A stretch of DNA of 64,000 nt. Source: Hofstenia miamia. Lineage: Eukaryota; Xenacoelomorpha; Acoela; Hofsteniidae. Location of the stretch: the NCBI GenBank assembly GCA_900660155.1, contig CABFPE010000157.1, positions 1,045,427 to 1,109,426 on the forward strand. The letters run 5' to 3'. Below the pieces are notes generated by a model. That model had not been told where the DNA came from. It worked only from the letters and a program-made list of their open reading frames with translations, and searched no databases. How positions within the stretch are numbered: the stretch's first letter is position 1; every line of letters starts with the position of its first letter. Below are positions 27,701-42,359 of the stretch, one piece after another. The translations under genes and the position numbers were made by a program.

Positions 27701-30700
27701 GATAATCAGGTATTATCACCAACCAATTACGACAGACCAGATAGGAAATATAAAGAGTTGAATCTTTAAGATTCTTAAACATAAATCTTTCAAAATACAC
27801 TCAAATTGTTTTTATTTAAGTTATTAAGGACAACATGCAATGTATATATACAGTATGTATATACATACATATATATATATATATATATAAAATAAAATAA
27901 TCAAATGATTGTCAAACTTTTGCTATGATTTTATAATTCTGATACAAAATATAGTAGTTTGTGTCAATGAAACGAGAAGGTTTCTTGTGCAGATGTACAA
28001 ATTCCACTTGCTAAGTAAATTAATAAACCAATGTGCTGTACAAAGAGAGTATATACTACTTAATAATATATTACTTCTATTAATTTTGATGTTGTTCATT
28101 ATATAACGTTTTGTTATCAAAGGAGCAATTTCAATTATTTTGGATTTCGATATTTAGACTGTGATAATTGTTCATATTGATTTATCATACTTAAGAGCTG
28201 ATTAAGATTAACGAATATTGTATTAGATTCTCTTTATAAACTATGTCAGAATTGAATTTTTACAAGCTTTGTGCAAATAATTTTAACTGTTCCATTGTTT
28301 GATTGGTTGGTACTGACAATTAATTCACGATGTAACCTTTCTCATAACCACTTTAGTATTATAAAACGTTTTTCTATTATTTCTTCAGTCTTTCATTTAG
28401 AAATATAAGGAATATTTCAATGACTTTGTCATTTCAGCCTGTCCAATGAATGTATTTGTGAAATTCGTTTATGAGTATTTGCCAGTGTATTTTATTCAAT
28501 TCTGAACTATAATATGTTCCATTGAACCTTTATATACAAAACAATCAACATTACTAAGTCTCCTTGTGTTTCAATCTATTTATGTACTGACTTTTGTTCG
28601 ATCATAGATTTAAATATCGCCGGCTGTAACTAAAACATCTGCGGAGAGATATTATATTTTTTCACAATAATTATAATGCATTGAGTCCATGTAATCCAGA
28701 TGCTAAATTGGTTCCAGGATAATTTTATCAATAGGCTTTCAAAATTATGATTTATTTATTGTTGCAAGCGTACAATCGTGCTTTTTAATATTTTGATTTC
28801 AGCTCGTAGATACTTTCGAAATTTGACTTTAATGACGTATTATTTAAATATAATTAACTCAATTAACTTCATTTTTTTAGAAATATGAATCTTAGTAAAA
28901 TTCATATGCACACCAAGGTCGAAGCATGTATCTTAATTTGTTATGAAGATATTTCGTGAATATTTTTTATTACATGCATTATTTATTGAGAAACATGTTT
29001 GAATACATATTTATAAATGCTTTTTCGTATAGTAGCATGTATGTTATATTGGCTATATGTACTGCATATAAATAGTTGAGACTTAAGCTTTTCTATCCCG
29101 ACGCCGCTTCTTGTATCTCTGAACCGCGGTGACAGTCTTGTGTATAGGATCACAATGCATGAATTTCCTTAACCTATTGATGACGACCGGCTGCTAAGGA
29201 ATAAAGTTGTCAGTGTACATACTTTCCACATATACTCTAAAAAATTTATACTAATTTTTCATTAATGCTGTACAATATTTTCTTTGTAATATAAAGATTT
29301 AATTATGTCCTCTATTACATTATATTTTCAAAAATATGACACTGACTACTTTACTAGCCATGCGTTGTTGAGACAAAGGAACTTTTGTAATTGACCAATT
29401 TAGGTCAAGTAAGCGAAAAATTGAGGTAAGCATGTCAGAGAGTATTACAGACTATGAACGCAGATTATCAAAAAAAAAATATGTCACGTAACGGCTGGGA
29501 TATATACTGACATAATTTTATTTTGTCGTTTGGCTATTCATTAGAATTCTTTCAAAGATTCATATAAAAACGTCTATACTATTCTCCTTGGGATTGAAAA
29601 CATATGCTAATTTTCAGTTTATCAATTTTTACTGTATTTTGAAACTGATAAGCTGTTTTTTTCGTGTTATATGCATCCTGTTACAGTGAATATTTATTTC
29701 ACTCGACGTATTGCTCTTTTGCTTATATTGAATGTATAACACAATCTTGGATGTACGTTGCTTAATCAACATCAACACTATTTTAGCTTGCATGTTTCTC
29801 TATATGCACTACGTGATACTATTTTTATTATTAAGTAGGCTATTACTAATTTGAGTCTCATTTTTATCTGAAAATCGTTAGGTATATACCAAACCGCGAG
29901 TAATTTCAAAGATGGATGTAATTAAATGCATAGTAATATAAATATTATTAGGCGGATGACATCAATAATTTTCCAGATGTTTGGGATCCGAAGTTAAGAA
30001 TACGAAATCTCGAGGAGGTTAAATCAGGCAGAGATACGATCTGGCATACGGTAAAGCTGGGGGATGGTGATCCTGTAGTAATTTATAAGCATCATTTGAA
30101 AGGAGCCTTTTTCGAAAAAATGGAATTAAGGGACTTTCCAAGGGATGTTCAGGTACGCTTTTTATGATGTTTGTGTGCTTGTGTATCAGCGGCTTCTGCT
30201 AGACGTTAATGACGCCTCTTTAGTAGTCAAAATATGCATAGTAGAATTACGCAACAAGTTATCAATATTCTATGCAATTTAATAGCTTAGCTTGTTTGTA
30301 AATTATAAATATATCATTACGTTCACCTCATTTAGTTTTCATTTCTATGAAATATTTGACTTGCAAAGATATTTTTTTAAAATCACTTTTCAATAAGACA
30401 TCCATGTACTATTTCAATATACAATGTAGCTCAAAGTATTTGCTCTTAACTTTAAACGACCACCCACAAAGTAATGTGATTCTAGAAATTTAAATATAAT
30501 TTGCAAAGACGAGAAGGAATGTGTATCCAAGCTATCGTTTGGACTAGTAGAGTATAAATTAATTCTCTGCCATTTTAGTGACTGGGAATGAATTGACGTT
30601 AGATTGTTGTTGACAACGCTTTTAGCTTACACATTGATTTTCATTGGAACCATTTTATACGTATGATAAAAAAGATATTTCCCAACTGTTTTCCCAAATT

Positions 30701-33700
30701 TTATTAAGTGAACTTCTCTATTATGCTCTGGGGACTAATATATAGATATTTCGTCTTTGATTTCAGTTCGACTTAAAATGTTCAATGTGATATCATGGTT
30801 AAAGTATTTTAATAATCATGCCTGGCTCTTAAATATTTCTAAAAATATATCATCGGTTCTGAGAAATGACAATAATATTTTGATTTCATGGTTTGATCTT
30901 AAATTTTTCGAAATATTTAAACTTATGTAGTGTTGCTGTTACTATTTTACGATTATAAATATAGTACTGACCTTTAACATGAGGGTGTAAAGAAATTCCT
31001 GAATATCTGAAAGCTTAAATCGGCAAGAAGAAAGCACACACCTGGTAGTTTATTTATTGCTGTTATCATTTCATTGAATATTTGGAACTTAATCAGTAAT
31101 AAACTTGCAGTTTTAATACTATAAAACTTATTACATTGGCAGACAAAGTAATCCAAGCGTTGTTGCTGCATTTGTTTAAACGGTTCACTTTATTTGAGGA
31201 ATTATGGTGGATGTCTTATACAAAAATATAATTTTGCTTAACATCAATTTTGTATTTATGAAATAATATCAATTATATAGATTATGCGGGCTATAAAACT
31301 GCCAAGTATATTAGCTAGTTACATATTGAGGCCCTATGAGTTTAACTACTGTATGCACTAAAACTCAGCTGTGAACTAGTTCAAAATTTTATATTTAGTT
31401 CAATTACTATTTGTTCCTATCTTAAATGTATATGATTCAAGGTATGCCAAAGTTTCAGTTCAACAGAGTCACAGAACTTTAAGAAACTATCCAATAATTG
31501 AAAGAATGATTTTAGGGAATAACAATGATGCCCCCGTCAGAAAATCCTGGGTACGCCCCTGTGTTCGTTACATTTTCAATAAGACTAGTTTCAAAATTTA
31601 AATTACCTATGTCAAAACCGCCATTCAAGAACAAACTTAATAGACATTATTGCCACGTGCACCCACAAATTTAATGAAATATTTTTCTAGGTGTTTTATT
31701 CATGTTTATGTCTACCTTTCTATTAGAACATTTGGAATGCATTACAGTTTATTTATCTATTTATAATTTACACTGTGCGGATTGACACGGAGTCAAAACA
31801 AACACATTTGCACAAGATTTGATTTTGTGAGAGATTCAACAATTACAAATAATTAGATCAAATTATACGCAAATACTTCATTGAATATTTCGCCATGAAA
31901 CAAATGGCATTGAACTTACAGTTTGTAGTTAACATCAAAGCCAATACGTTATGAAAACAAACTTGTTATAAATTACAAGGTTCTTCTCAAGCTGATATAA
32001 TTAAGAAACTCAACATTTTTTACAAATTCCGATGTTGATTAATTTTATGTTGCAATTGCGTTCTGCTTAATTTTATGAGATTCTTCTTGCAAAACCAGGA
32101 GAGCTTGTAATGAGCACTACATAAAACTATTGTAATATGGAGATAATATTATGATCTAAGATATATTCAGTAGTATTTACTTATCTATCTTAGGACATTA
32201 CTATAACTTTGTGCTCTGCTTTATCCAAATCAGAAATCGACTTCATATCAGATCCTGACGAGCTGTCTTCTGTGGATCCTTCAACATTTCAAGACAAACA
32301 GGAATGGCAAATGTTCCAACATGTAGAGGTTGTACTTAACTTATTTATGAGTGATGAAAACCTGATATTAATTTGAGGTTAGCTAAATATTTCAAAAAAA
32401 ACAACTATGTTAATCACATAAGAGCAAGCAAGCTTTGCTACAGTTTGTTTGAAATTGTATACTATCACTATGCAATGCACTACGTGCTACATGATAGCTA
32501 AGAACTATAAAAATACTATATTACATAACCTTATGAGATCTATCCACCAAATTTAGATCAAATACCTCCCGTGATTTTGAAATACTAATTGTAATAAGTA
32601 ACTATACTAAGTTATATTGTACAGTATATATTATATTTTAGTAAAATACTTGTTTCCAGTGATATTTTTAATGTAAGAATTTATTGATATGCTTTTGTCG
32701 TGTGATCGAAATGGAACAATATTTTTATCGTTATGTAGAGCGTAAATTCTAATATTTTGAAGTTATTGAATTCTTTGTAAAAAAACAAAGTTTAAATTGA
32801 TGATGGCTCCAATAAATAGGTAGAGTTAATTAAGAAAAGTAGTAGGTATTTCTCCGCCTGTATTTGATATTTAAAATATTCTTTCTCTCAGATTTATTAA
32901 TCAAATGAAATAATAAATTCGATCTCCTGAAGGACAATCAATACTACTTAAGAAATTTCTCAATGTATCACTTATTCAGTCGACCTTTCGCATATCTTAC
33001 GATGCAAAGTGATCTAGGCTACGATTTCAAAGCCAAACAGTGTTCAAAGCAATTCCTCGAAATTCCAACAATTATTCATTCACGCTTTTACTGAAATTTA
33101 GACTTGTAAAACTTTGCTGAGAAATATCTATAATTAATGTCTAGATTATATTTTAAAAATTTAATGTAAATTTAGTAATTTTATCTTTATTACGGACTAA
33201 TTTAAATGTCCTATGTGTTAAGCTTGGTGTTAGCTTAGTAAGGCTGACATTGTCATTATTTATAAGTTGTTGCTATTTTCTTTCTTCTGTTTATGGACAT
33301 AAAATAGGTCATCAATTAATGAATATCGATCAAATGCGTTACCACAAATGAGCCATTAATTTTTTCACTTAATGATGTTCGAGATATTAGTTTGCTAGAT
33401 CAATAAAAATTTTTGTTAATAATTTTGTAATTACTATAGCATGTATAGTGAAATTATAAAAAATAAATTCGTTTATCATGAGATTTTAGATAAATATTGT
33501 TTCACGTTAATGACCAAATTTCAATGGGAAACTCTATAACTTGTATTTTTGAGTAAATAGTCTATATCGGAAAAGACTGCGTTATAAATGGCCTTATAAA
33601 ATAGCAAATCATTAATACGAATAATATCTTAACTTATTTGTATATATTGGTAGAAACATTGTCAACGATTTGGGGCATGCCAGTAATCATATTGCATAGG

Positions 33701-33753
33701 CCATTCAATAAAGCTTCAAGGGTAGTTGTTCTGCTGTAAGGAAACGAAAATCT

Positions 33754-33784
<31 letters not shown>

Positions 33785-34317
33785 AGAGTGATTTTTAATG
33801 TTGGAATCTAAAAAATCTCTAAAAACTGCCTAATTATTGGATGGATTTTAAAGAGCAAATTATTAACAAAATCTTCAAACATGCTAGTTTTATTTGCTTA
33901 CTTTTTAAATGCAAAATTTTTCATGGGCTGCCCTCCTGAATGCAAACAATTATTGGCCCAATCACACAAACTGCTCATCACTGCACTGGTGAGATCTGGT
34001 TCAATTTGCTGAATTTCTGTTTGAATGGCTCCTTTGATTTAGTATGTATTTATTGGCTTTTGAAAATAAACCCTTTTCTTTAGGTAACAATTTTTATCAT
34101 TTTCATCAGTGCAGTGATGAGCAGTGCCAATTGTTGTTTTCATTCAAAAAGACAATGCATGAAAAAATAATGTATTTTAAGCGTAATATAATGTTACTAG
34201 TATTTAGGAAGAATTTTTAATGCTTTGTTTTCGAAATCCATTTGATATTTAAGGAGTGATTAAAGATGTTTTATGCTTATCATTAGAAATCACTATGCAT
34301 ATAAGATCTCTTTCTCT

Positions 34318-34386
<69 letters not shown>

Positions 34387-35484
34387 TTATATATATATAT
34401 AAATATACATATATATATATATATAAATATTACATTCTAAAATTCTGAAATTTTGATTCAACTGCATCATATAACTGATATTATATATTTTGAGGTTTCC
34501 TTCTTTGAGTTTGGTTTGCTAGCATGCATCGTATTTGGGAATGGAATTAATAGAATATCGGGGTCTGCTGGCAAATGCGTGAGGCAACTTTGATTGATNN
34601 NNNNNNNNNNNNNNNNNNNTCAACTGCATCATATAACTGATATTATATATTTTGAGGTTTCCTTCTTTGAGTTTGGTTTGCTAGCATGCATCGTATTTGG
34701 GAATGGAATTAATAGAATATCGGGGTCTGCTGGCAAATGCGTGAGGCAACTTTGATTGATTAAGAATTTTACAATTGTTCCCGCTTTATTTAATTTAACT
34801 CATTGAATTCCAACAGTAATTATCCAGATGCGACGTGGTTTTGCCTTTGAGTCTTTGATTCTAAAAATAGATCCTTAATTTATAGGAATTAGAAATTAAT
34901 TAAATGTATTGTGACCCATTTAAGTATTCTTTCATAAGAAGGAAATTTACGCCTACAACTATGAAAGAGAAGAAGTAAGCAGCCTACACAGAGGTACTAT
35001 TTCATGCCTTGGCGTCCTTCATGGATATTGTGTCAATTTTATTAAAAATATATCATCCATATGCGTATAATTTGCAATGTTTGCTTCAATACATTATGAG
35101 TTGATTGGCGGTTTTATTAAGAAACATTTCCTTTCAACTACTTGAATATGAAAGCTTTCAATTGGTTTTGGGATCAAAGTACTGTAAACTGTGTGTCACT
35201 TTAAATGTCATACAGATGTGTACGAAATTAATTACAAGATTTAAATTTAGCTTTTCAGTACAATCATGTTTTTTCTCTTCAGTGGATACTTTTAAACAGT
35301 ATTCATAACAAGACGTATGTATTTGAACAAAATAATTTTGTTAGATTGGACAATTTACTTGTAGACTTTAAATAACAAAACCATTTGTTGTTAGGGTTGT
35401 AAGATTGGGTGCTTTTGATTAATATTTGCAATGATCTGAATTTTGCAGCATTAATCAAGATGATTTGAATGATAGACGTTATAA

Positions 35485-35519
<35 letters not shown>

Positions 35520-37973
35520 NATGTGATCAATAATTTCTAATTGAATTCACATTCCTCTGAGTAAATCATTGTTTCTTGCTTTAGAGCATTGGTCCTCAAA
35601 CTTTCCTGGACTGCTAACCCTCAGTTCCATTTCCAATATGGAGTGATTAACTTAATAAAATATTTTTTCTATCATAAACAATCTGAATTTAAAATTTGAA
35701 ATATAACATAATAATTCAGTGAAACAATTCACAATCAAAGAGATAATTACTTTTTAGTACATAATTTCGGTTAATTTAGTAAGATTATTAGAAATCATAT
35801 TTGAGTTGAATAATATCACAATACAGACAATTTTAATATAAAAAAATTGAAATTTTAGTAAAAATTGTTATATTTCAAAAATTTTGGTCAAAAAATGTTA
35901 TTTTGAAATGTTCTACTTCTTGTAAATAGCAAATTTAATATATATATATATATATTCATTTTTAGCATAGACGCTAAGAAAAGGATAGACCGGTTTCGTT
36001 TATATAAAACATCATCAGTACAAATATGCGGTAAAAAACTAAATATATTTACAATAGACTACACTTTATATATTTTAATATTGCATGCTCTTAAAATAAG
36101 TTCAATGATATCATGCTTAGTTGTTTATTCAATAATTGATCTTTGTTTGATTGTTTAATTATTAATGCTTCTCCTATTTTATGATGTTCTGATCTTAGTC
36201 GGATGTAAAAATTTTCTTCTCTTAGTTGATGTTTGTGCATAAAAATTTCAGATTTTAGGTGCCCATTCATATGTTCCTTAATTCTTGTACCCAGATGTCG
36301 CTTTGTTTCCCCGACGTATGATTTTTCACAATCATCACATTTATATATATAAACTNTAATTGATCTTTGTTTGATTGTTTAATTATTAATGCTTCTCCTA
36401 TTTTATGATGTTCTGATCTTAGTCGGATGTAAAAATTTTCTTCTCTTAGTTGATGTTTGTGCATAAAAATTTCAGATTTTAGGTGCCCATTCATATGTTC
36501 CTTAATTCTTGTACCCAGATGTCGCTTTGTTTCCCCGACGTATGATTTTTCACAATCATCACATTTATATATATAAACTAAGGAGGAAACTAAACTTTTT
36601 GGGATTTGATCTTTATTTAGAACCATATCTTTTGTTTTATATGATGTCAATATTGGAATGATCTTTGTTCTTTTTAATTTTGTATTCATTATTCTAATTT
36701 TTTTTAAAATTTTTTACTTGGTTTTCTATATAGGGAAGCTTTAAATAAACATATGGAAAACAAAGTAAAAAATTTAAAGAAAAAAATTAGAATAATGAAT
36801 ACACTTATGACATTGATATTTATAAACAATAGAAGAGCGTCGAGACATTAGAATAGGATCTTTGTTTGAAAAGATGTTGTTGGTATTGAATGATTGAAAA
36901 ACAGGCTTGATTTGAGTTGAAGTGAATTTCTTGTTGGGATTTTTTACTGAGGCTTCGAGATTTTTTGAAAGACTAGCAATATAGGGAACTTTCTAATAAA
37001 TTGACTTTTTTTCACAAAGTGCAGCTTGAGGGGTTGGATTAAGGGCAGCATTAGATGATCGACGGAGAACATTATCAGGATAACCATTTTGGCGGAGATT
37101 TTGAAAGATTGTATCAAAAGCTTCAGTTACTTTTTGATAAGAAGATGATAGGCGGACAGCTCGAGAAAATAAGTTACGAGGAGATAGATAACTTATATTT
37201 TTCAGAACAGTAGAAATTGAAGGGGATATATAACCCAGTGTTTGAGGGTTTGATGTAGAGAGAAGTTTCACACGAAGAGGAAGCTCGATGAAGAATTTGT
37301 TCAGTTAGGTGTCCNTAATTTTGTATTCATTATTCTAATTTTTTTTAAAATTTTTTACTTGGTTTTCTATATAGGGAAGCTTTAAATAAACATATGGAAA
37401 ACAAAGTAAAAAATTTAAAGAAAAAAATTAGAATAATGAATACACTTATGACATTGATATTTATAAACAATAGAAGAGCGTCGAGACATTAGAATAGGAT
37501 CTTTGTTTGAAAAGATGTTGTTGGTATTGAATGATTGAAAAACAGGCTTGATTTGAGTTGAAGTGAATTTCTTGTTGGGATTTTTTACTGAGGCTTCGAG
37601 ATTTTTTGAAAGACTAGCAATATAGGGAACTTTCTAATAAATTGACTTTTTTTCACAAAGTGCAGCTTGAGGGGTTGGATTAAGGGCAGCATTAGATGAT
37701 CGACGGAGAACATTATCAGGATAACCATTTTGGCGGAGATTTTGAAAGATTGTATCAAAAGCTTCAGTTACTTTTTGATAAGAAGATGATAGGCGGACAG
37801 CTCGAGAAAATAAGTTACGAGGAGATAGATAACTTATATTTTTCAGAACAGTAGAAATTGAAGGGGATATATAACCCAGTGTTTGAGGGTTTGATGTAGA
37901 GAGAAGTTTCACACGAAGAGGAAGCTCGATGAAGAATTTGTTCAGTTAGGTGTCCGAAAACTTTTGATCACTA

Positions 37974-38043
<70 letters not shown>

Positions 38044-41000
38044 ATATATATATATTTACTTATTTATTTATTTATTTATTTATTGTTAAGCTTGCTGAAA
38101 AAACCAAACATTCAAGCACTAAAGCGATCCAATGATTATTATTTGCTACTATATGTCATGTGCTTACTGTAGAGGTAATTTAACAGTAATGGTATCGATA
38201 GCATTTGTTTTTCAACAACCTCAGCAAATTTTAACTCATTAAGTTGTCGTGTAAACTATTAGTTAAATTGCAATTACTGCTATAAAAATGAATTTGAATA
38301 AAATTATTGGATGCTAGGATAGTGCATATTAGCTCGTTTTTGTTTAACTCTTCAAAAACATTTAAACATTGTCCATCAGGAATTCCTAAGCAAAAAAATG
38401 TAGCTGAAGTTATAACCGTAACTTATTGCTATTAAATAAATTAATCTTTTCTAAATAGTAAATCGAGCGAAAACGGTTTTGTTTGTCAGTAGCAAGAGAC
38501 TAAAACACTTGTGAAAATTAGTTTAACATCTTAGATAAATTCGTAATTCGTAATCATTTTGCAGAATGTAAACGTTATGGATTTCATCATTCCAACCTGT
38601 TCTTTTGATAGCCTAAAAAATATAATGAATAGTTATTTTAAGCAGTAACTATTCATTTGAAACGCTGATATAAGTAAATTGAATGACTCATTGAAATATT
38701 CTACAATAATTTTCAAACAATTACAAAATATGAATACGAAATATTTTCTTTAGCCTAATTTTAAAGGTAATTTGAATTAAACTACGCTCTTTTTAAATCT
38801 AGTAATTTCTATACATGTACTTCTTATTGTTCTGACTAGTTGTAAATACATGCATTAGAAATTTTTTTAGGTAGTAAAGGATCACCTAGTCGACCTCGAT
38901 GAGGAATATGAAGAAGAAGAAGACGGTAACAATGTCGTCAAAGTTCCATTAATCTCTGCTAGTTGTCGAGTCGTCAGAAAAGGCAACTTTTTCTTCTGGA
39001 ATGCAATTTTAATAATGGTAGGGTCTCATTATTTTATAGTCTAAAATAGGAATGGGATTATTTAGATGTGCATCAGTGTCTTGTCATTTACTGGGTTTGC
39101 CATAAATTATCAAATGTTGAAGTTCAGACTAGGCGTATCTCTTACTTTGCTTCTCACTTCAGTAGCTTTTAAGTTATCAGTTAACAGTCATTTACCAATG
39201 ATCTCATATCTTACACTTCTAGTAAGTAACTTTTATCTTATTATGTCTATGTTAATTTAATCATTTTTTTGTAAATCGTTTTATTTTTTCAACATTGCAA
39301 AAACATCACAGATATAAAAAATTCTCCATCACTATTTCTAACATTGACAATAATTGTTTGAACCCCAACAGGCACAATGGCCACAACGTAGATTTCATTG
39401 AACCATACTAGTACATATTTTAGATTCTCACTTAATTTGGATGGTGATCTTCTTCAATTAAATATTTGATTGTAATTTGGATATCAAACTGAATACGTAG
39501 GTGTAGCAATAGCATTTAGGATATTTACCTAATTATTTCGATGATGTTTCTGGTGTTTATGAGTATTCTCTTTGCTATACTCTCTCTCTTCAGCGACGAT
39601 CATAGGCTTGCAGTGCTTCTGGACAGAATATGCTTCTGTACATTGATATTTTTTCAAATTCTCTTTCATATCGGCTATGCTTCACTTTTCTTTTACAGGG
39701 TATGATTTTTTAGAATTTTTATTACTATTTTTTAATATAAAGTCATCAGAAAGCATTTTTAATTGTTATTTCCGTGTAAAATTGCAATTTAAAAATAATC
39801 TAAGCAGAAAGTGATTTCAAAAGCCGTTTCATAGAAGTACCATAAGCAGGCAATTGAAGGAAAGACACATTTCAAGGCGATTGGTGAAAAAACATTTTTT
39901 AGTAAAATAAATATCTTAAAATATGTTAAGTTAATTTATATTTAACATCATCTGTCAAAAACGCTTTTTTATTTTGCTGATTCTAATAGGGAGTAATATT
40001 ATATTATCTGTTAATGTTTGCGGCCACTTAGCAATGCCGAGCGAGGTTGCACTAAAACGTCCTTCTTTTGAGAAAAGTGAGACTCATTTTAGTCATATTT
40101 TGCTCCATCTCTGAACTGTTTAATATTTTGTGCAAGTTTAATTTTTTGACTTTGTTAAATTCACTCATTGTTGTTCTTGAAATTATTTTACATTCACAGA
40201 ATTGACCTTATGTAAACTATTTTTGGTAAAATCTGTTATAAGACTTGTTGGATTTTTCAATTATTCTTAATTTGTTGTTTGTTGAATAACGTTAAATGAA
40301 CTCAGTGGTGTTGAAGTATCTCCCATGTATGCTATTTTCCAAGTAAGTATTGAAATGAAACCTTCCCTCAATATTTGAAAGAAATAATGAATACTTTGTT
40401 TTAGACAGGAAGAAATATTAGAAAGATGCAAAAATTGGACGCAAAATACAAGGTAATGTTCTTTAATTTAAAAAGAACAGGTCTTTACTTTGTGTACATT
40501 TGTTTTCAAATTACTAGAATATGTTTAGTTGTATCAGAACTTGAGAATTTCCTGCATTTAATATATAGCAACTGTTAAATTTATGAACACTTCCTTTATT
40601 AAAGTAGATTTGTAATGATATATATTGTACAACATGATCATCATGGTGGAAGGGGGTTTTAGCAACTGTTATGCTAACGTTTCAATTTTAGCGTCGATTA
40701 CTGGAGGTTGGTATATTGCATGAATTAAATAGCGTAAACGTATCATTTACCCTCCGTAAGCAAGCATTTATATTTTGTAGCGTTGTCTTTTAAAACAAAA
40801 AATCTTACTGAACAACGTAAACTGCGGATTACATAATTTATGTCTAAACTTAGGATAAGATAGAAATTGATGAGAGTGCACGTGACGTGAATACAGAGTT
40901 GCAAGTGGGCAGGTCCTTCAATCGGGGTTGTGCCGATTTTTTTTATTTTGCTGTACTTGCGCTGTGTTGGGATTGAATTTATATTACTGTAAATCCTCGT

Positions 41001-42306
41001 GTATAAGCCGCCATCATGAATAAGCTGCACAACAAACTTTTAAACAAAATTTGAGGCTTACAGGTGCGACTTATGCGCACGCGGATTTACGGTATTTAAC
41101 AGCAAAGACCAGTTTTCGTGATGTAGCAAGCCATTAATTTAGCTGAATTTTAATCAGTCATGTGTGCTCTAAATTTCATAAAGTTACTTTTTACAATTTA
41201 AGTTATATTAGACTCTAATTCATTAACTTCGACATCGTAAAGAAATTGATTTGGTATGGGTTACTTTGGGACGAGCTTTGGCCTAATAACTGAGTCAGTT
41301 GCAACTCTGCTTGGATATCAAAATAACCATATTTGAATTTGTTTTGTATGCTTCTTCATTCTTATCGCGCTTTATAAAAAATTCTAATCAGTAGCTTAAC
41401 TCAGTCTTTGAAAAAATATTAGATTAAGCTTCATAGCGATATGCGATGTTCCCATTCTTTTATACATTCCACTTCCTTCTCATATCATATTCCTGGGTTG
41501 GGATTAAATATATTATAATATGTACCTTAACTTAATATTTTATAAATAAAGTTCTGTGCATGTTAAACAAGTTATATGTGTCTGATCTGACTATCACCTT
41601 GTTCTATTCTGCACTAATAATTACATAGTTTTAATTTGCCTTACAAGACTTTTTATTATTAAAAAATGTACTTAAATACCTTTTGTGAAACTAGATATTG
41701 CTCGCGCTCGATAGGATGCTAATCACTTCATCCCTAATAATTCATAATTTTGTTCAAAAAGAAAGTGGTTGCTTTGTTTATCACGCATCGATTATCTCTC
41801 AAAAACTCCAATGTCGAAGCTTCCAATTATTTAAGAACTCTCACCTTCTACTTCGATTTCGAAGAAAAACCATTTGAAACAGGTCAGGCAACCACTCCTG
41901 GACAATAAAGCTAAAAGCAAAGTGAGCAATTTAAAAATAAAAATGCTTAATTCAATTGTCACTTTGCTCTCAATAATGTCTATTTTGTCTCTACTTTCAA
42001 AAAATGTTCACCCCGCTTTTGTTGACTTAATTGATCACTACTAGGTGACCTCACCCATATTGAAATCCCGCAACATAATATTAAAATTAGTTACAGATTT
42101 GGTAAAATTTAGAATAAATTATGAAGAAAGTCGAAATTCCCATCAACCCCTTTTGAAGTAGTATCGACCCCTTAGGTGTAAATGCTGTCTACTGGCCTAA
42201 TTTGAAACCAAGGTTTTCTGGTGATTTTTTAATTTAAAATTTACAAAACACTTTGTGTAAACACTTTCTTATTGACTCTTTCAATAGTTGCCCATATATT
42301 GAAATA

Positions 42307-42359
<53 letters not shown>

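Larger units (their letters stand above)
3667..29951 (+). other. First intron of the channel gene, 26.3 kb
   Basis: The intron is bounded by GAG|GTCAGA and ATTATTAG|GCG. It contains a Penelope-like fragment, Tc1, six hAT-like elements and an unidentified minus-strand reading frame (all listed separately). The stretches 4600-6580, 12000-14100, 18100-19320, 19780-21070, 21300-25200 and 26850-29940 hold only AT-rich sequence, short random frames and microsatellites as far as I can see. Confidence 0.75.
36675..37955. repeat. 640-bp duplication around a single N (likely assembly artefact)
   Basis: 36675-37314 and 37316-37955 appear identical across the N at 37315. This explains why the same 92-codon frame occurs twice, at 36993-37271 and 37634-37912. 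Confidence 0.85.
32329..38870 (+). other. Third intron of the channel gene
   Basis: This intron separates two phase-0 exons of the channel. It contains a foldback at 33938-34146, long (TC)n/(TA)n microsatellites, the Penelope-like remnants and all but one of the assembly gaps. Its true length is uncertain because the gap-flanking duplications are probably artefacts. Confidence 0.75.

Noticed and set aside
36993-37912. Two identical 92-codon minus frames as a recent gene duplication
   Set aside because: They lie in the two copies of a 640-bp duplication abutting a single N, so an assembly artefact is more likely.
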